Notes: a model not told the origin generated them from the sequence alone. Numbered from the stretch's first letter, positions 1-11,384 are shown. The stretch: DNA of 64,000 nucleotides from Symsagittifera roscoffensis (GCF_963678635.1 NC_087068.1:13517872-13581871); one strand, 5' to 3'. Translations and numbers: made by a program.

Positions 1-478
1 ACAGACCGGTTTTTAGCGTCAAAATAGTGATATTTTGATCCCCCACAAATCGCGATTTTTGAGGAATCCATATTTTTTGAAACGGAAAAAAGTTCTAAAT
101 TAGTTAGTTACATTGTTACTGTGCTATTATAATTAGTGGAACCGGTTAATTTTAGTTGGGAAGTGGTTGGAACTAATTGGGGACAGAAAACCAAATTTTC
201 TTGATTGTTGAAAAAACGAAACGCTACAAAATAAGAATTTTTTTTGAAATTTTTACGTAGGGACAATAAAATTTGTTGTTCGGAAAACATTAACTAGTGA
301 ATCGACAGGTTTTAAAACACGTTTACCAATAACCTTCCGGGTCCCAGTAAAATCGAGGTTGTTTGATTTAGTGGATTCGTCAAACCGGAGGGGTCCAAAT
401 AGCATTGTTTTTAGCACATTTTTTCAGCTGGAACGTTTTAGACCGGTTTTTTTTGCATTGAACTAGAAGAGTGTAGGC

Positions 479-787
479 CTTTTGAGCTCGGATCAAAAAC
501 TTTTAGGTCAATAAGACAACAATTGCGAAAAAAGATAGGCGGAACTTATAAGTTGAAAAATTTTGAACCTTAGAAAAAAGACGTTTTGGTTGATAACTTT
601 GGAATTACTGGACAGATCCATTTGATTCAATGGTACCAAGATCAACTGGATCTGTCCAGTAATTCCAAATTTATCAACGAAAACGTCTTTTTTCTAAGGT
701 TCAGAAATTTTCAACTTATAATTTCCGCCTATCTTTTTTCGCAATTGTTGTCTTAATTACCTAAAAATTTTTGATCCGAGGTGAGCT
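479..787. repeat. Inverted duplication, arms of about 140 bp
   Basis: Bases 479-620 and 649-787 are near-perfect reverse complements around a spacer of about 28 bp that itself contains GGTACC. Element B (17.89-18.06 kb) carries only one arm followed by different sequence, so the second arm arose in A by a local fold-back copy. The transcribed strand could form a very long hairpin. Confidence 0.85.
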
Positions 788-1195
788 TACTCATAAAGTC
801 TTCAATTATTGGAAAAAAGCGTAGAAATATTTTAAAATTGTTTTTAGCAAAATTACCATATTGTGAAGGTACCATTTGTAAAAACTTTTTTTCGAAAACC
901 CTTTTACCCATAACAAAGGGTAGTAACGGTTGATTAAGGCTTTTTTACGCTATTCTCGACCAAAAGGGAGGGCTAAGGAACTCAGAAAACGAGAGTAGAG
1001 TGGACTCTAGGCTAGTAATAAGATCCTTCACAGTTAAGGAGAATTGTCAATTAAGCAGCTTAGCTTAAATCCGGAAGGGTCTAGGGCCGAGTTACAGCCT
1101 TCCTAGTTAGTTTATATAGCATAATAGACTCGGAGAACGTAACGGTAAGAGTCTCGGGTGAAATTTTTAAACCCCCCGAAAAAGCTGATTTTGCC

Positions 1196-1625
1196 AATCC
1201 GGAAGGGTTCCAATCCGGAAGGGTCCCAATTTTGCCAATCCGGAAGGTTCTTATTTTTTGCCAATCCGGAAGGGTCCCAATCCGGAAGGGTCCTAAATTT
1301 GCCAATCCGGAAGGGTCCCTTTTTTGCGAATCCGGAAGGGTCCCAATTTTGCCAATCCTTAAGGGTCCCATTTTTGCCAATCCGGAAGGGTCCCAATTTT
1401 GCCAATCCGGAAGGTTCCTATTTTTTGCCAATCCGGAAGGGTCCCAATCCGGAAGGGTCCTAAATTTGCGAATCCGGAAGGGTCCCGTTTTTGCGAATCC
1501 GGAAGGGTCCCAATATTGCCAATCCTGAAAGGTCCCATTTTTGCCAATCCGGAAGGGTCCTATTTTTGCCAACCCGGAAGGGTCCTATTTTTGTCAATCC
1601 GGAAGGGTCCTATTTTGCCATTCTG
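1196..1625 (+). repeat. Cluster of about 16 CCGGAAGG motifs (A leader)
   Basis: The motif AATCCGGAAGGGTCC recurs about sixteen times, separated by short T-rich spacers such as AATTTTGCC, with a few degenerate copies (for example CCTTAAGG and CCTGAAAGG). A higher-order period of about 167 bp is visible: the block starting near 1232 recurs near 1399. The equivalent cluster in B lies at about 17,190-17,480. The unit contains the ETS-type core CCGGAAG, but binding by any protein is inference. Confidence 0.85.
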
Positions 1626-1887
1626 GCAGGGTACCGGAAATCTTATTTTAAATAAGATTATAAAGGGACGTGGTTTTAGAGGTTCTAAAACTTAAGTAGA
1701 CGAAAGAAAGGTAAATAGTGAAAGGTATTAGGTTATTAGGAGTCAGGCTAGAAACCAGTGACTGCATTGGTAACTTGCCTTAAATTTTTTTTAAAAAAGA
1801 CCAATGTAAAACAAAACAGGTCTAAACCCGGATATTTGCGACTCTAAGTGTAATTGAAAACAGAGTTCGACACTAATTTGGAAAAGT

Positions 1888-1927
1888 GGTTGCCTTGAGG
1901 GTTTTAGTAGGTCTAGCTCGGGCAATC
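1888..1927 (+). other. Conserved leader stem-loop (A copy)
   Basis: GGTTGCCTTGAG pairs with CTCGGGCAATC across a loop of about 17 nt, leaving one bulged T. The same hairpin occurs in the diverged C subfamily (minus strand, 43,046-43,084 and equivalents), where the loop sequence differs but the stem is kept. This suggests a structured RNA element of the leader, such as a packaging or dimerisation signal. The function is inference. Confidence 0.5.
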
Positions 1928-2417
1928 CGAAGGCTGATAAGTAACACAGGATTCGGTGGATGCAATAGACGCCCACTTGAGAAGAACACTGCCTTCAAAT
2001 TTAGTCTGTTTAGTGCGGCACTGAACAAGTAAAGGTATTTCTTTAAAAAACAAAATCGACAATTGATTGCGTTTAACTAGAATAAAAAACACATACATTC
2101 TTTGAAAATATTTTAACCTTTCTTCATTTTTGATTTTAAATCCTCAATAATTGTTATTGCGTGGATATTGATTACACTATCTTTTACACATTTTGATATC
2201 ATCACTCTGTATTAGCTTCATATCTTATGACCAATAATCAATTGTTGTGAATAAATTGTATACACGCTGTACTGTGATAACCTAGAAGAATTCGTGGTCA
2301 CTATTTAAGTGAATCTTTTGGGATTTATTGTGTTGTGTTATTTTTATCTGTAGTGAAACAATGAAAAATTGAGTAAACCCATTGAGTGTATAAGCAGTGA
2401 GATGTGGTAAATCGAAA

Positions 2418-3790
2418 ATGAGTCTAGACAAGTCAAGGATAGCTCTAGGAAGTTTATACCAAAGAAACAAAGAAAATCAAAGAACGACCCTTTTGTGGAA
2501 AGGATTGCACGGACCTGGACCACCAATATGGAGAAAGTTTCAGACGTAATGGTTGGAACCAGGAGTCAAAATTCTTCCGAAATCCAAAAGGCAATGTTAG
2601 AAATAGAGATCCATCCGGAACCTACCGTAGATGAGGATCGGGCAGGATGTGGAGCGGAAGGGAATGGGAATAGAAGATTGGCGAAAGAACCTACTCCGGT
2701 AGAAAAATGTCCGGATTTCACCACTTCCACAGCGACTCTAGATCGAGAAGAGATGTCGGAACTGTCCGACATCTCGACTGAAAACGTAGCGACAACAAGA
2801 TCACTCACTGATAACACGAAGATGCATGGGGGGACAGAGAAAACGGCAACGAATGAAGAACACTTTGGGAAACTTTGTCCCATTTACTATGGAAACGGGT
2901 GCAGGCGATGAAGTAGAAACCCAGGAAGAGGAGGAGGACGATGACGAACAAGATGACTTCGGATCACAACTAAGCCTCAAGAGCTCGACAAATGGAGCAC
3001 CCACCAATAGGGAGATTGGCTCTTCGGACCAATTTGGTGTGGTCAGGAAAATAAACAAGACCATAGATGCATCACAGCAGTCAAGGGAGTTTGTGACCAT
3101 GACTAGTTCGGAAGTGCAACCTAGAAATTACAGGAACACACGGCCAAGTAACCCACCAATGGAACCAGAAGCGGATTATGAAGAAAATTGAGACAGAGAG
3201 GTAAGACTCTAGTATAAACTGCCTGGAACCAATAGGGTGCACCACCACTAGTCAGGCCATTAGTGGATGAAAGGACATCAATCGAAGAGACATTGACTAG
3301 CATAGTGGACAGTATAGGAGAACAGAACGAACAGATGTCCCTAAGAATGAGTGAACTGGAGAGGGCAGCCACATCGAGAGAGAAAGCATGCGGGAAGAGA
3401 TCAACCGCAACAGGCAAAAAGTCAGCAAAAGTGAAAAACGCTTGAAGAAGAGTAATGATGAACACTTAGCCAAAAACCTGTCGCGAATGACGAGGCAAGC
3501 TGAGCAAAGAGGTATACGACTGAGAGACGACATGGAGCAGTTAAGAAGTCAGCAAGAGTAGACTTTTGGGACTCGTGACACGAGAATAGACGCGACGATG
3601 GAGAGGCAAACTCAGGCTATCATGGATAGGTTGCACGGGCTACTAGGCAGCAGGAATCGGACGAATCAAAAATGAGGAATCGAACTGGGGAGAACATAGC
3701 AGGGAGTCGAGGATGAACTTCAATGAACAACAGAATAGGAGAACGACATATGGATCCACTAGAGGAAGGTGCAGTCCATAAAGCTATGCC
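2418..3790 (+). pseudogene. gag: gag N-terminal region, element A (broken)
   Basis: This is the counterpart of the B gag start (16,469 down to 14,374). The start region is at 2418 (MSLDKSR, as in B), followed by a frameshift into the frame 2495-2911 and then 2826-3191, an acidic stretch. Another frame at 3263-3445 carries the coiled-coil segment with IEETLTSIVDSIGEQ, which matches IEEALINIVGSIGEQ in B. Beyond this the reading is broken up to about 3790, where a deletion relative to B fuses the pre-capsid linker directly to the capsid. The region is predicted hydrophilic and coiled-coil, as in gag matrix-like parts. Confidence 0.7.
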
Positions 3791-3796
3791 ACAGGA

Positions 3797-4652
3797 TACA
3801 TAGATACCTGGATAGAAGTCATGAAACTGCATCTTGAGGAGGAAGATTTAACAGAAAGGCAAGACTGCAGTGTACTCACTTGCAATCTGGAAGGGACATC
3901 CCTAAATTGCGTGATGGCTAAAAAGCAAAACCAGCGGGACACAGCAGCTGAGAAGGTCTTTGAAACCTTGTTGAATCGTTATGGCTCAGGAGTACAAGGA
4001 CACCAAGCAAGGATGCGCTTCGAGAAACGGAGGCAACGTGATGCGGAAACGATAGAAAAGTTTTTAGATGGGCTGGAGATGCTTAGGAGACGTAGTCAAC
4101 CAGATGAGTCGACTAGCAGGATGAACCTAGCAGTAGCCTCAAAATTAATCGATGGTGTGAAGAACGATGAGCTTCGAACAACGTTGGCAACGCATTATGC
4201 ACCACTTTCAACTAATGCGCCTACACCAGAAGAATTTAGACTCAAATCCAAGGATATCTTCTACTAAAGCTCCCATCGAGATCTGGCTATTGCAAAACAA
4301 TTATGGCATTTTTAGCAATGGATCAGCTAACGAGGGCAACAATTGGTACAAACCAAGGGACGACATGGACAAGAGACTCTCTTGTGCAAATTGCAGTTCG
4401 ACGGACCATCATGTGTCAGCATGCCCAACCTACAAACAAGGCATGAAAGCGATAGGCTTCGGCCTCGTGGTTGAAGATGCGTCAGAAGTCGATCATGAAG
4501 ATTTCATGCGAGGAGTAATTGCGAAGTTCGGCCCCAGGTGTTCCTTTTGTAAGTTGGAGGGTCACAATGTTGTCAAAAAAACTGTCCACAATTTTGGGAT
4601 GCTGTGGCAGACATCAAGCATCCAAGGCATAAGGAAGCGTTATTGGGTGTGA
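3797..4652 (+). pseudogene. gag: gag capsid and nucleocapsid, element A (broken)
   Basis: The capsid-like part (3797-4267) starts in DTWIEVMKLH and includes FEKRRQRDAETIEKFL, typical of retrotransposon gag helical domains, which pack element RNA into particles. The nucleocapsid follows in another frame (4167-4652) with a clear CX2CX4HX4C zinc knuckle, CANCSSTDHHVSAC, and a second, degenerate CSFCKLEGH knuckle. The frame switch near 4260 and a disrupted end near 4580 mark it as a dead copy. It is the same family as B at 13.2-14.4 kb. Confidence 0.8.
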
Positions 4653-6166
4653 AAGCCAGCAAGGCACTCCTGATGAGTGCAGCGGAGGCACGCAGCAAAG
4701 AGAAACCGCACGAGCTGGCAACAAAGAAGATGCAAGCAGTAACTGAAGAATTGCGTGAACCTGAACCAGTGACGGCGGCAGATGATTTGAAGATCGACTG
4801 TAGCGCAGCAGCCGGAGATGCTTTAAACAGAGTCCAACAGGAGTTGGTGACAAAGGAGATAGAGCGAAAAGTGAAGCTCGAACTAGAAAATGAGAAAACT
4901 CAGCAAAAGCTAAACACCTTGGAAGCATCGGAGGTGGAATAAACGAATGCGCCAAGCAGTTTGAGTATGATATTAATATGAACTTAAATATGAATTAAAT
5001 ATGATCTCATAAATGTGGCGGGACATATGATCAGGAACCTAAGTGAACCCTCAGGGTTCATTATGATGCATTTGGATACATATGCAGTTTATCTGAGACA
5101 AGAAGAGCCACGCACTGAGTCAAGGGCAGTGCGAGCGTTGCTCACAACGTTTGGCCCTCGAATAAAGAAACTCCACGGGCGCTAAGAGGAAGTCTATGGA
5201 CCGTATCAAGTGATGTTGAACGTGGACGGGATCAGTATCTATACTAGGACCTACGTCACAACAGATAGTGACCAAATAGGGCAGATTTATTTGGGTCCAG
5301 AAGAACTTAAGGTCCGTAGAATCGGCCATGACGGCATGATGGAGCAAGATGCGGTACACATAGGATACGAAGCAGATGTGACTGCACATCAGCTAGACAC
5401 CAATGGGAAGAAAGTTGGAGTAACAGGGTTTATAGATCTAGGAGTGGTGTTAGCGTCTTGCCGGTAAAGACTTGGAAAAGAATGGGCTTCAAGAGGAAAG
5501 ACTTAATCCCGACAAACCTAAGATTGGCTGCAGCCAACCGCGGACCAATTCACGTCGCCGGGAGAACACCGATAACGGTTCTTCAAATACATGGGAGGAC
5601 GGGACCTGTGGATGAGCTTCCTGGTAGTAGAAAACTTGGACGACAGAGACCAATTCATCTTGGGCCGTGAGTTCGTCATGAATTTCGATGTGATGATTCA
5701 CTTGAACAACGGACTTTTATTTATTAGAAATCCGGACCGGAAGTATGTTAAGAGACCGATTAATAGAATAATAACGGATGAGAACAAGGTGCCAATTTTA
5801 AGTGATAGTAAACAAGTTTGTTTGGTACCCAACCCAAATAGTCAAATCACAATGATTTTAGGCCGGAGCTTTTCAGTAACACGAAACGGACTGTGTGCCA
5901 TTGTGTTATTGAAGACACCGGACACCACGGTTTCAATCCAGTGTCGAAAGAAGCTTGGTTACGCTTTGCCGGTGAGGACCGACTATGAGGAGAGAAAAAA
6001 CTTGAAAAGACATGATGTGAAAGACTGCCCCAGCCATGCCAATAAAGATATGATTTTAAAGAGAATTAAGGAATTGAAATATTTTAATAAACTGTTTTCA
6101 ATGAAATCCGAAACGGATGACGGCTTGTCGATCTGCTCAATTTTTCCGGAGCGCCCCTCGTCATAG
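4604..6166 (+). pseudogene. pol: Protease region of pol, element A (broken)
   Basis: The Lys/Glu-rich linker at 4604-4942 corresponds to the N-terminus of the 448-residue protease ORF of B. After a damaged stretch (4943-5209) the frame 5210-5467 gives the pre-protease domain. The active-site loop is ruined: where B has LLDTGAVVS, A reads FIDLGVVLAS and then shifts frame at about 5458. The flap and C-terminal part continues in 5458-5670 and 5591-6166 (FILGREF, then LVPNPNSQ). The enzyme would cleave the Gag-Pol polyprotein; this copy cannot. Confidence 0.75.
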
Positions 6167-7531
6167 AAACTAGAATCTGACAAACCGATTCTGTCGGAGA
6201 TAGAACACTTGAAAGGGAAAATAGGTGCGTAAGAATTTGAAATATTAAGGGCGGTTTTAAGCCGGAACGCGGTTGTTTTTCAAAACATAAGGCGGATATC
6301 GGTTGTTGCAAATTTGTCGAACACGAAATCGAATTAGAAGAGGGCGCCGATCCCCATAGGGAAGATTCAAGGCGCATGATACCTCACAAATCGGAGGCGT
6401 GCAGAGCGGAAATAGAAATGTTGCTTGAATACGACATGATAGAACCTTCGAAGTCGCCTTGGGATTGTGGGGTGGTCATGGCCAAAAAGAAGGGTGGGCT
6501 GTTTAGGTTTTGTTGCGGTTTCGTTACCTGAACGCAGTAACAATAAAATATGCCTACCCGATACCGCAGATAGATGAGAGCCTCTCGAAACTTGGCGATG
6601 CCAAGTTCCTCACAACACTGGACTTGGGCTCTGCCTTCTGGCAGGTCCTTTTGAGGAAGAAGGACAGAGAAAAGACTGGATATGCATGTGAATTGGGGTT
6701 GTACGAGTGGAAGTGGATGCCCTTTGGCTTGAGCAACGCCACAGCGACCTTTCAAAGGTTGATGGCTCAGGCTTTGACCAGAGTAACGAAGAAGTATGGG
6801 AATCTTATGATGGGCTACGTGGATGACGTGATCATAGCAACACCCACCTTGGCAGACCACAGTAATAGACTCGATGAAGTCGTTTATTGCATGAAAAGAG
6901 CGGCTTGAAATGCAAACCATCGAAATGTGAACAACTTAGGAATTCGACCTAATACCTGGGAAGAATGGTGGACAGGCATGGAGTGGGACTGTACCCGAAA
7001 GCGGTGAGAGCCGTGTTGACTTGGAAGGCCCCCAGATCGGACACACAGCTCATGAGCTTCCTAGGGATTGCCATTTACTACCGTGAGCTCATAATAGGAT
7101 ACGCAGACATTATGTACCCCATGCAGAAACTGATGCGCAACAAAGGAAATAAGTTCGAGCGAAACGAAGAAGCTCAAGCCGCCTTCGAGAATATAAAGCG
7201 GGAACTGTGCGAGGCGCCAGTGCTAGGCATGCCCGCAGAGAGGGTCATGTACGTTCTCGACACTGATGCTTCAGTACAAGCCATCTCAGGAATACTGCAG
7301 CAGGAACAAGAATGGAATGGGAGAACAGTTCTCCGTCCCATTGCATATGGCAGTGAAGTGTTGAGTGTTACTGAAACGAAATACGGTGCACCGGAGCCAG
7401 AAATGATCGCTGTAGTCACATTCGCAGGGAAGTACAGCGCATACTTAGGGAGCGCTCCCTTTGAGCTATCCTGGTGGACAATAGAGCGTTATCCTGGTTG
7501 AAGACGTTCTCGATGGACTAGAGCTATATTG
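6080..7531 (+). pseudogene. pol: Reverse transcriptase and RNase H, element A (truncated)
   Basis: The segment before the RT fingers (6080-6510) is broken by stops. The frame 6510-6908 holds LDLGSAFWQV and the catalytic YVDDVIIA motif; a base missing near 6905 shifts the frame. The rest of the thumb and RNase H runs through 6965-7501 (LMSFLGIAIYYREL, then LDTDASVQAISGIL with the first catalytic Asp). The copy ends at about 7531 within RNase H, shortly after the position of the RVDN motif, at a tail-to-tail join with B. Family: Ty3/gypsy RT, by motif spacing. Confidence 0.85.
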
Positions 7532-7545
7532 TTTGATGAATGGAC
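7525..7545. other. Tail-to-tail join of elements A and B
   Basis: Plus-strand A sequence ending in GAGCTATATTG is followed at once by minus-strand B sequence (reverse complement encodes LLRSNLV). A stops within RNase H, while B stops some 60 codons further downstream in pol, so this is not a simple palindrome but a fold-back with the central sequence lost. Confidence 0.75.
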
Positions 7546-7731
7546 CAGGTTTGAGCGCAGCAACGGATCCAAGGGCACCGGATCCTCCTTGGATAGGATC
7601 TTTATCTCGGCTGCTTTCTCTACAGCTAACTCAGGATGTCCTGGAATTGGATGTCTAGACTTGTCCAACCATCTCGTTAAGGGAAGCGCTTCATAAGTTT
7701 CTTTGTTTAGAAACGAGAATCCTTCCTTCAT
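7535..7731 (-). pseudogene. pol: Post-RNase H segment of pol, element B
   Basis: The frame matches C downstream of RNase H: KEGFSFLNKETYEALPL in B against KDGFSFLDKETYDKLPL in C, then GHPIPGHPEL-like residues and PVPLDPLLRSNLV. It is separated from the RT/RNase H frame by a stop or shift at about 7731-7768. The truncation at 7535 is the join with A. Confidence 0.75.
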
Positions 7732-7767
7732 TTCTGCGTGATTGGCTTGCTTCTGTTCCAGTCTCTA

Positions 7768-8915
7768 CTAGAACTCGGCTTTCTTGCTGAGGCTGTCAGC
7801 ATTCTGGTGTTTGTCACGCATCGTGTGCTCGATTATCATGTGGTAGCAATCGAATCTTACTATCCACCTACCAATATAACTCTGATCCATCGAGTATGTC
7901 TTCAACCAGGATAACGCCATGTTGTCCACGCGTAACTTAAAGGGAGCACTCCCCAAGTTTGCGCGGTACATTTCCACAAATGTGACTACTGCAAACATTT
8001 CTGCTTTTGGAGCACCATAATTCATCTCAGTGTAACTTAACACCTTACTGCCATATGCAATGGGACGGAGAACGGTTCTCCCATTCCATTCTTGCTCCTG
8101 ATACAGTATTCCCGAGATGGCTACTACTGATGCGTCTGTGTCAAGAACATACATGCCCTTTTCAATAGGCTTGCCTAGCGCTGGCGCTTCGCACAGTTCC
8201 CGCTTTATGTTTACAAAGGCCGTTTGAGCTTCATCAATCCAATCGAACTTCTTTCCTTTGTTAAGCATCATCTTCTGCATCGGATACACCTTGTCTGCAT
8301 ATCCTTTTATGAACTCACGGTAGTAGTTGGCGAACCCTAGGAAGCTCATGAGCTGTGTGTCTGTTCTGGGAGTCTTCCATGTCAACACAGCTTCTACTGC
8401 TTCCGGATCCGGCCTCACACCATGCCTGTCCACCATTCTTCCGAGGTACTTGATCGAATCCCTAAGGATTTCACATTTCGATGGTTTGCATTTCAAGCCT
8501 GCTCTTTTCATGCATCCAAAGACCTCATCGAGCCAATCAATGTGGTCTTCCAGGGTCAGTGTTGTTATGACTTCGTCATCCATATAACACATCACAAGAT
8601 TCCCGTACTTCTTCGTTACTCTGGTCAAAGCCTGAGCCATCAGTCTTTGAAAAGTGGCCGTTGCGTTGCACAAGCCGAAGGGCATCCTCTTCCACTGGTA
8701 CAACCCCAATTCACACGCGAATCCGGTCTTTTCACAGAGGGACCTACTAGAAGGCAGAACCCAAGTCCAATGTGGTGAAGAACTTGGCATCACCAAGTTA
8801 AGAGAGTCTCTCGTCTATTCGCGGTATCGGGTGCTCATCTTTTATCGTTACCGCGTTCAAGTATCAACAAAACCTAAGCTGCCCCCTTCTTTTTCGCCAT
8901 TAGAAACGCCAAGAT
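7768..8915 (-). pseudogene. pol: Reverse transcriptase and RNase H, element B
   Basis: A 342-codon open frame (8796 down to 7768) runs from the RT palm to the end of RNase H. Visible motifs are QWKRMPFGLCNATATFQRL, the catalytic box as YMDD (YVDD in A and C), LMSFLGFANYYREFI, the RNase H catalytic sites LDTDAS, AEMFAVVTF and RVDN, and NADSLSKK near the end. Upstream, 8797-8915 encodes the damaged fingers region with at least two in-frame stops, starting at MAKKKG, exactly where the insertion at 8916-11,384 splits the gene. The function would be copying element RNA into DNA. Confidence 0.88.
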
Positions 8916-9602
8916 AAACTTTTTGGAATTGGAGCTGCACATTTGGCTCGCTGAGGGTGCTTAGACAACAATTTTTGATAAGTATCAGTTGAAAAGGAGG
9001 AGTTTTGTCATCCGAAGCAGCAAACCTTAGTACCAGCAAGCATTCCTCGTTTAGTACCGCATCCTACCTGTACGTTTCCGAAAAAATTTTGTCGCTAGGA
9101 GAGGGCCTTACTTCCACCGCATTTAGACGCGATACTTCTCATCTTTTTGCCTACGGCAATCGGTCTCAACCCTCCGTCTATCTATATGAGGGTGATAAGC
9201 TTTCCGCCAAAAAAGAAAGCTCAAGGGGTTCGGGTATTTTTAAATGCTAATTTTTAAACGTTTGTTTGGGCGGGATACTGAGACCCAGCCATGAGCTCAC
9301 AATTTTCGCATCTAATTGACTTAATCTGAGCGTTCTGGCCGAAGCCGGAAACAGTAACGTTTTTGTCGACCCGATGTTAAAAGGACCACACAAAGCACTG
9401 GTTTTGGAAGAGACGGTTAAAAGCATGTAGATCTGTATTTAGACGCTAGCCCGTCGTTTTACAACTTAGCTTTTTTTTCGTCGATATTTACTTCCGGGCG
9501 AGTGTTACATAGATGTTTTTATGGCGCTCCTGAGAGTTTTGTTTTTCAACATCATGACCAGTAGAACCATTAACGAGCACTCCGCGCCGAGCGAATGCTC
9601 TA

Positions 9603-9608
9603 AATAAA
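9603..9608 (+). promoter_or_regulatory. Possible polyadenylation signal AATAAA
   Basis: AATAAA follows a GCTCT run in the LTR-like insertion, about 100 bp after a block (TGTTACATAGA..TTTTTATGGCGCTCCTG) shared with the leaders of D and F. Its duplicate is at 10,606-10,611. In this position an LTR would end its transcript; this is inference. Confidence 0.35.
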
Positions 9609-9737
9609 GCCCTTAGCACGGTTTGTATAATTATATACAAACACACATACAAAGATAAAAACATACATTTTTTATACATAAATACATAGATACATACAAA
9701 CACACAAACAATTATAGAGACGAACATACATACATGC

Positions 9738-9911
9738 ATTTTTACGTAAATACATACAAACAAAAATGTTTTATACATACATACATACAAACTGAAAATT
9801 CATACATACATTCATACATACTTACATACATACATACTTACATACATACATACATACATCCATCCATACATACATACATACATACATACATACATACATA
9901 CATACATACAT
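9738..9911. repeat. CATA tetranucleotide microsatellite
   Basis: An almost pure run of CATA units ends at TGGACCGTGC, preceded by looser CATA/CAAA repeats from about 9630. The second copy lies at 10,741-10,914 within the 1003-bp duplication. Open frames here encode only Tyr/Val/Cys/Met or His/Thr/Ile repeats and are not genes. Confidence 0.95.
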
Positions 9912-11384
9912 GGACCGTGCATACAGACCGTGCTCCATTAACGTATCAGGAAGGGTGGGAGGATTCGCGGTCCCGTCGTTCTCTGAGTGGTATATGATCA
10001 AAAACAAATAAAAATATACAACAAACCAAACAAAAAATAGTACAGTAACTGAGAAAAAACAAAAAACATAAAAAATAACCAAAAAGTAACAAAAACTGTT
10101 AAAAATTATAAAATCATAGAAAAAAAACAATAAAGATATACAACAAACCAAACAAAAAATAGTATAGTACCTGAGAAAAAACAAAAAAACATTTAAAAAA
10201 ACCAGAAAACCAAAAAAACCGAAAACAGTTAAAAATATATAAAATCAGTAGACATCACCCCCCCCCCCCAGACGAGATGTGATCCGACCTCCCGTTCGTT
10301 GTTATTAGATATATTGTTTTTACAGGAATTTATATCAAACACGATTGTTAAGATCAAATTTGTGGCCCGTGTCTGGTGCTTACTACCCCGCAAGCCCATG
10401 GCGATTTCGAGGGTCCTATTATGTCGCATGTAGATCTGTATTTAGACGCTAGCCCGTCGTTTTACAACTTAGCTTTTTTTTCGTCGATATTTACTTCCGG
10501 GCGAGTGTTACATAGATGTTTTTATGGCGCTCCTGAGAGTTTTGTTTTTCAACATCATGACCAGTAGAACCATTAACGAGCACTCCGCGCCGAGCGAATG
10601 CTCTAAATAAAGCCCTTAGCACGGTTTGTATAATTATATACAAACACACATACAAAGATAAAAACATACATTTTTTATACATAAATACATAGATACATAC
10701 AAACACACAAACAATTATAGAGACGAACATACATACATGCATTTTTACGTAAATACATACAAACAAAAATGTTTTATACATACATACATACAAACTGAAA
10801 ATTCATACATACATTCATACATACTTACATACATACATACTTACATACATACATACATACATCCATCCATACATACATACATACATACATACATACATAC
10901 ATACATACATGGACCGTGCATACAGACCGTGCTCCATTAACGTACCAGGAAGGGTGGGAGGATTCGCGGTCCCGTCGTTCTCTGAGTGGTATATGATCAA
11001 AAACAAATAAAAATATACAACAAACCAAACAAAAAATAGTACAGTAACTGAGAAAAAACAAAAAACATAAAAAATAACCAAAAAGTAACAAAAACTGTTA
11101 AAAATTATAAAATCATAGAAAAAAAACAATAAAGATATACAACAAACCAAACAAAAAATAGTATAGTACCTGAGAAAAAACAAAAAAACATTTAAAAAAA
11201 CCAGAAAACCAAAAAAACCGAAAACAGTTAAAAATATATAAAATCAGTAGACATCACCCCCCCCCCCCAGACGAGATGTGATCCGACCTCCCGTTCGTTG
11301 TTATTAGATATATTGTTTTTACAGGAATTTATATCAAACACGATTGTTAAGATCAAATTTGTGGCCCGTGTCTGGTGCTTACTA

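Larger units (their letters stand above)
1..2417 (+). other. Leader/LTR region of element A
   Basis: No credible gene lies here. The stretch is AT-rich and matches, inverted, the leader of element B (about 16.5-18.4 kb). It holds a local inverted duplication (479-787), a cluster of CCGGAAGGGT motifs (1196-1625) and a conserved stem-loop (1888-1927). Reading frames across 1081-1695 in several registers are translations of the short repeat, not genes. The boundary between LTR and untranslated leader could not be placed. Confidence 0.7.
1..7531 (+). mobile_element. Element A: 5' part of a decayed Ty3/gypsy LTR retrotransposon
   Basis: The copy runs leader, gag, protease, RT and part of RNase H in the plus direction, then stops abruptly at about 7531, where sequence of the opposite polarity (element B) begins. 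Its left end lies outside the window. It belongs to the same subfamily as B: the leader at 1-2400 is the reverse complement of 16.5-18.6 kb, and gag/pol align throughout. All frames are broken by stops and small indels, and a gag segment present in B (about 14,110-14,520) is missing at about 3790. It is a dead copy. Confidence 0.85.
8916..11384 (+). mobile_element. LTR-like insertion splitting the RT gene of B
   Basis: On the minus strand the RT reading stops at SPWACGVV (about 11,385) and resumes at MAKKKG (about 8,910), so the 2.47 kb between is an insertion. TTA is present at both edges (CCATTA on the left, TTACTAC on the right), consistent with a 3-bp overlap or duplication. The inserted sequence is LTR-like: 9270-9420 and 10,250-11,385 match, inverted, parts of the B leader at 18.58-22.34 kb. 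Without its internal 1003-bp duplication it would be about 1.47 kb, fitting a solo LTR. No TG...CA ends are seen, so it may be truncated. No gene is present; 8920-9270 shows nothing recognisable. Confidence 0.65.

Noticed and set aside
1196-1625. Possible CRISPR-like array of regular repeats
   Set aside because: Repeats are short (about 13 bp), spacers are near-identical T-rich strings of varying length, and the setting is a eukaryotic retroelement leader.
1081-1695. Open frames of 62-163 codons in several registers on both strands with PIRKGP or SGLAK repeats
   Set aside because: They are translations of the CCGGAAGGGT motif cluster; overlapping frames on both strands and absence in B show they are not genes.
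1791-2530. Minus-strand frames of 60-62 codons over the end of the A leader
   Set aside because: Short, not shared in frame with the B leader, and antisense to the gag start.
10260-10270. Poly-C run (also at 11,262) as a regulatory element
   Set aside because: It coincides with a shorter C run in the B leader (G run at 18.64 kb) and is prone to length error; no further support.
9488-11183. Tyr/Val/Cys/Met-rich and Phe-rich open frames of 60-122 codons
   Set aside because: They are products of the CATA microsatellite and A-rich tracts, duplicated with the 1003-bp unit.
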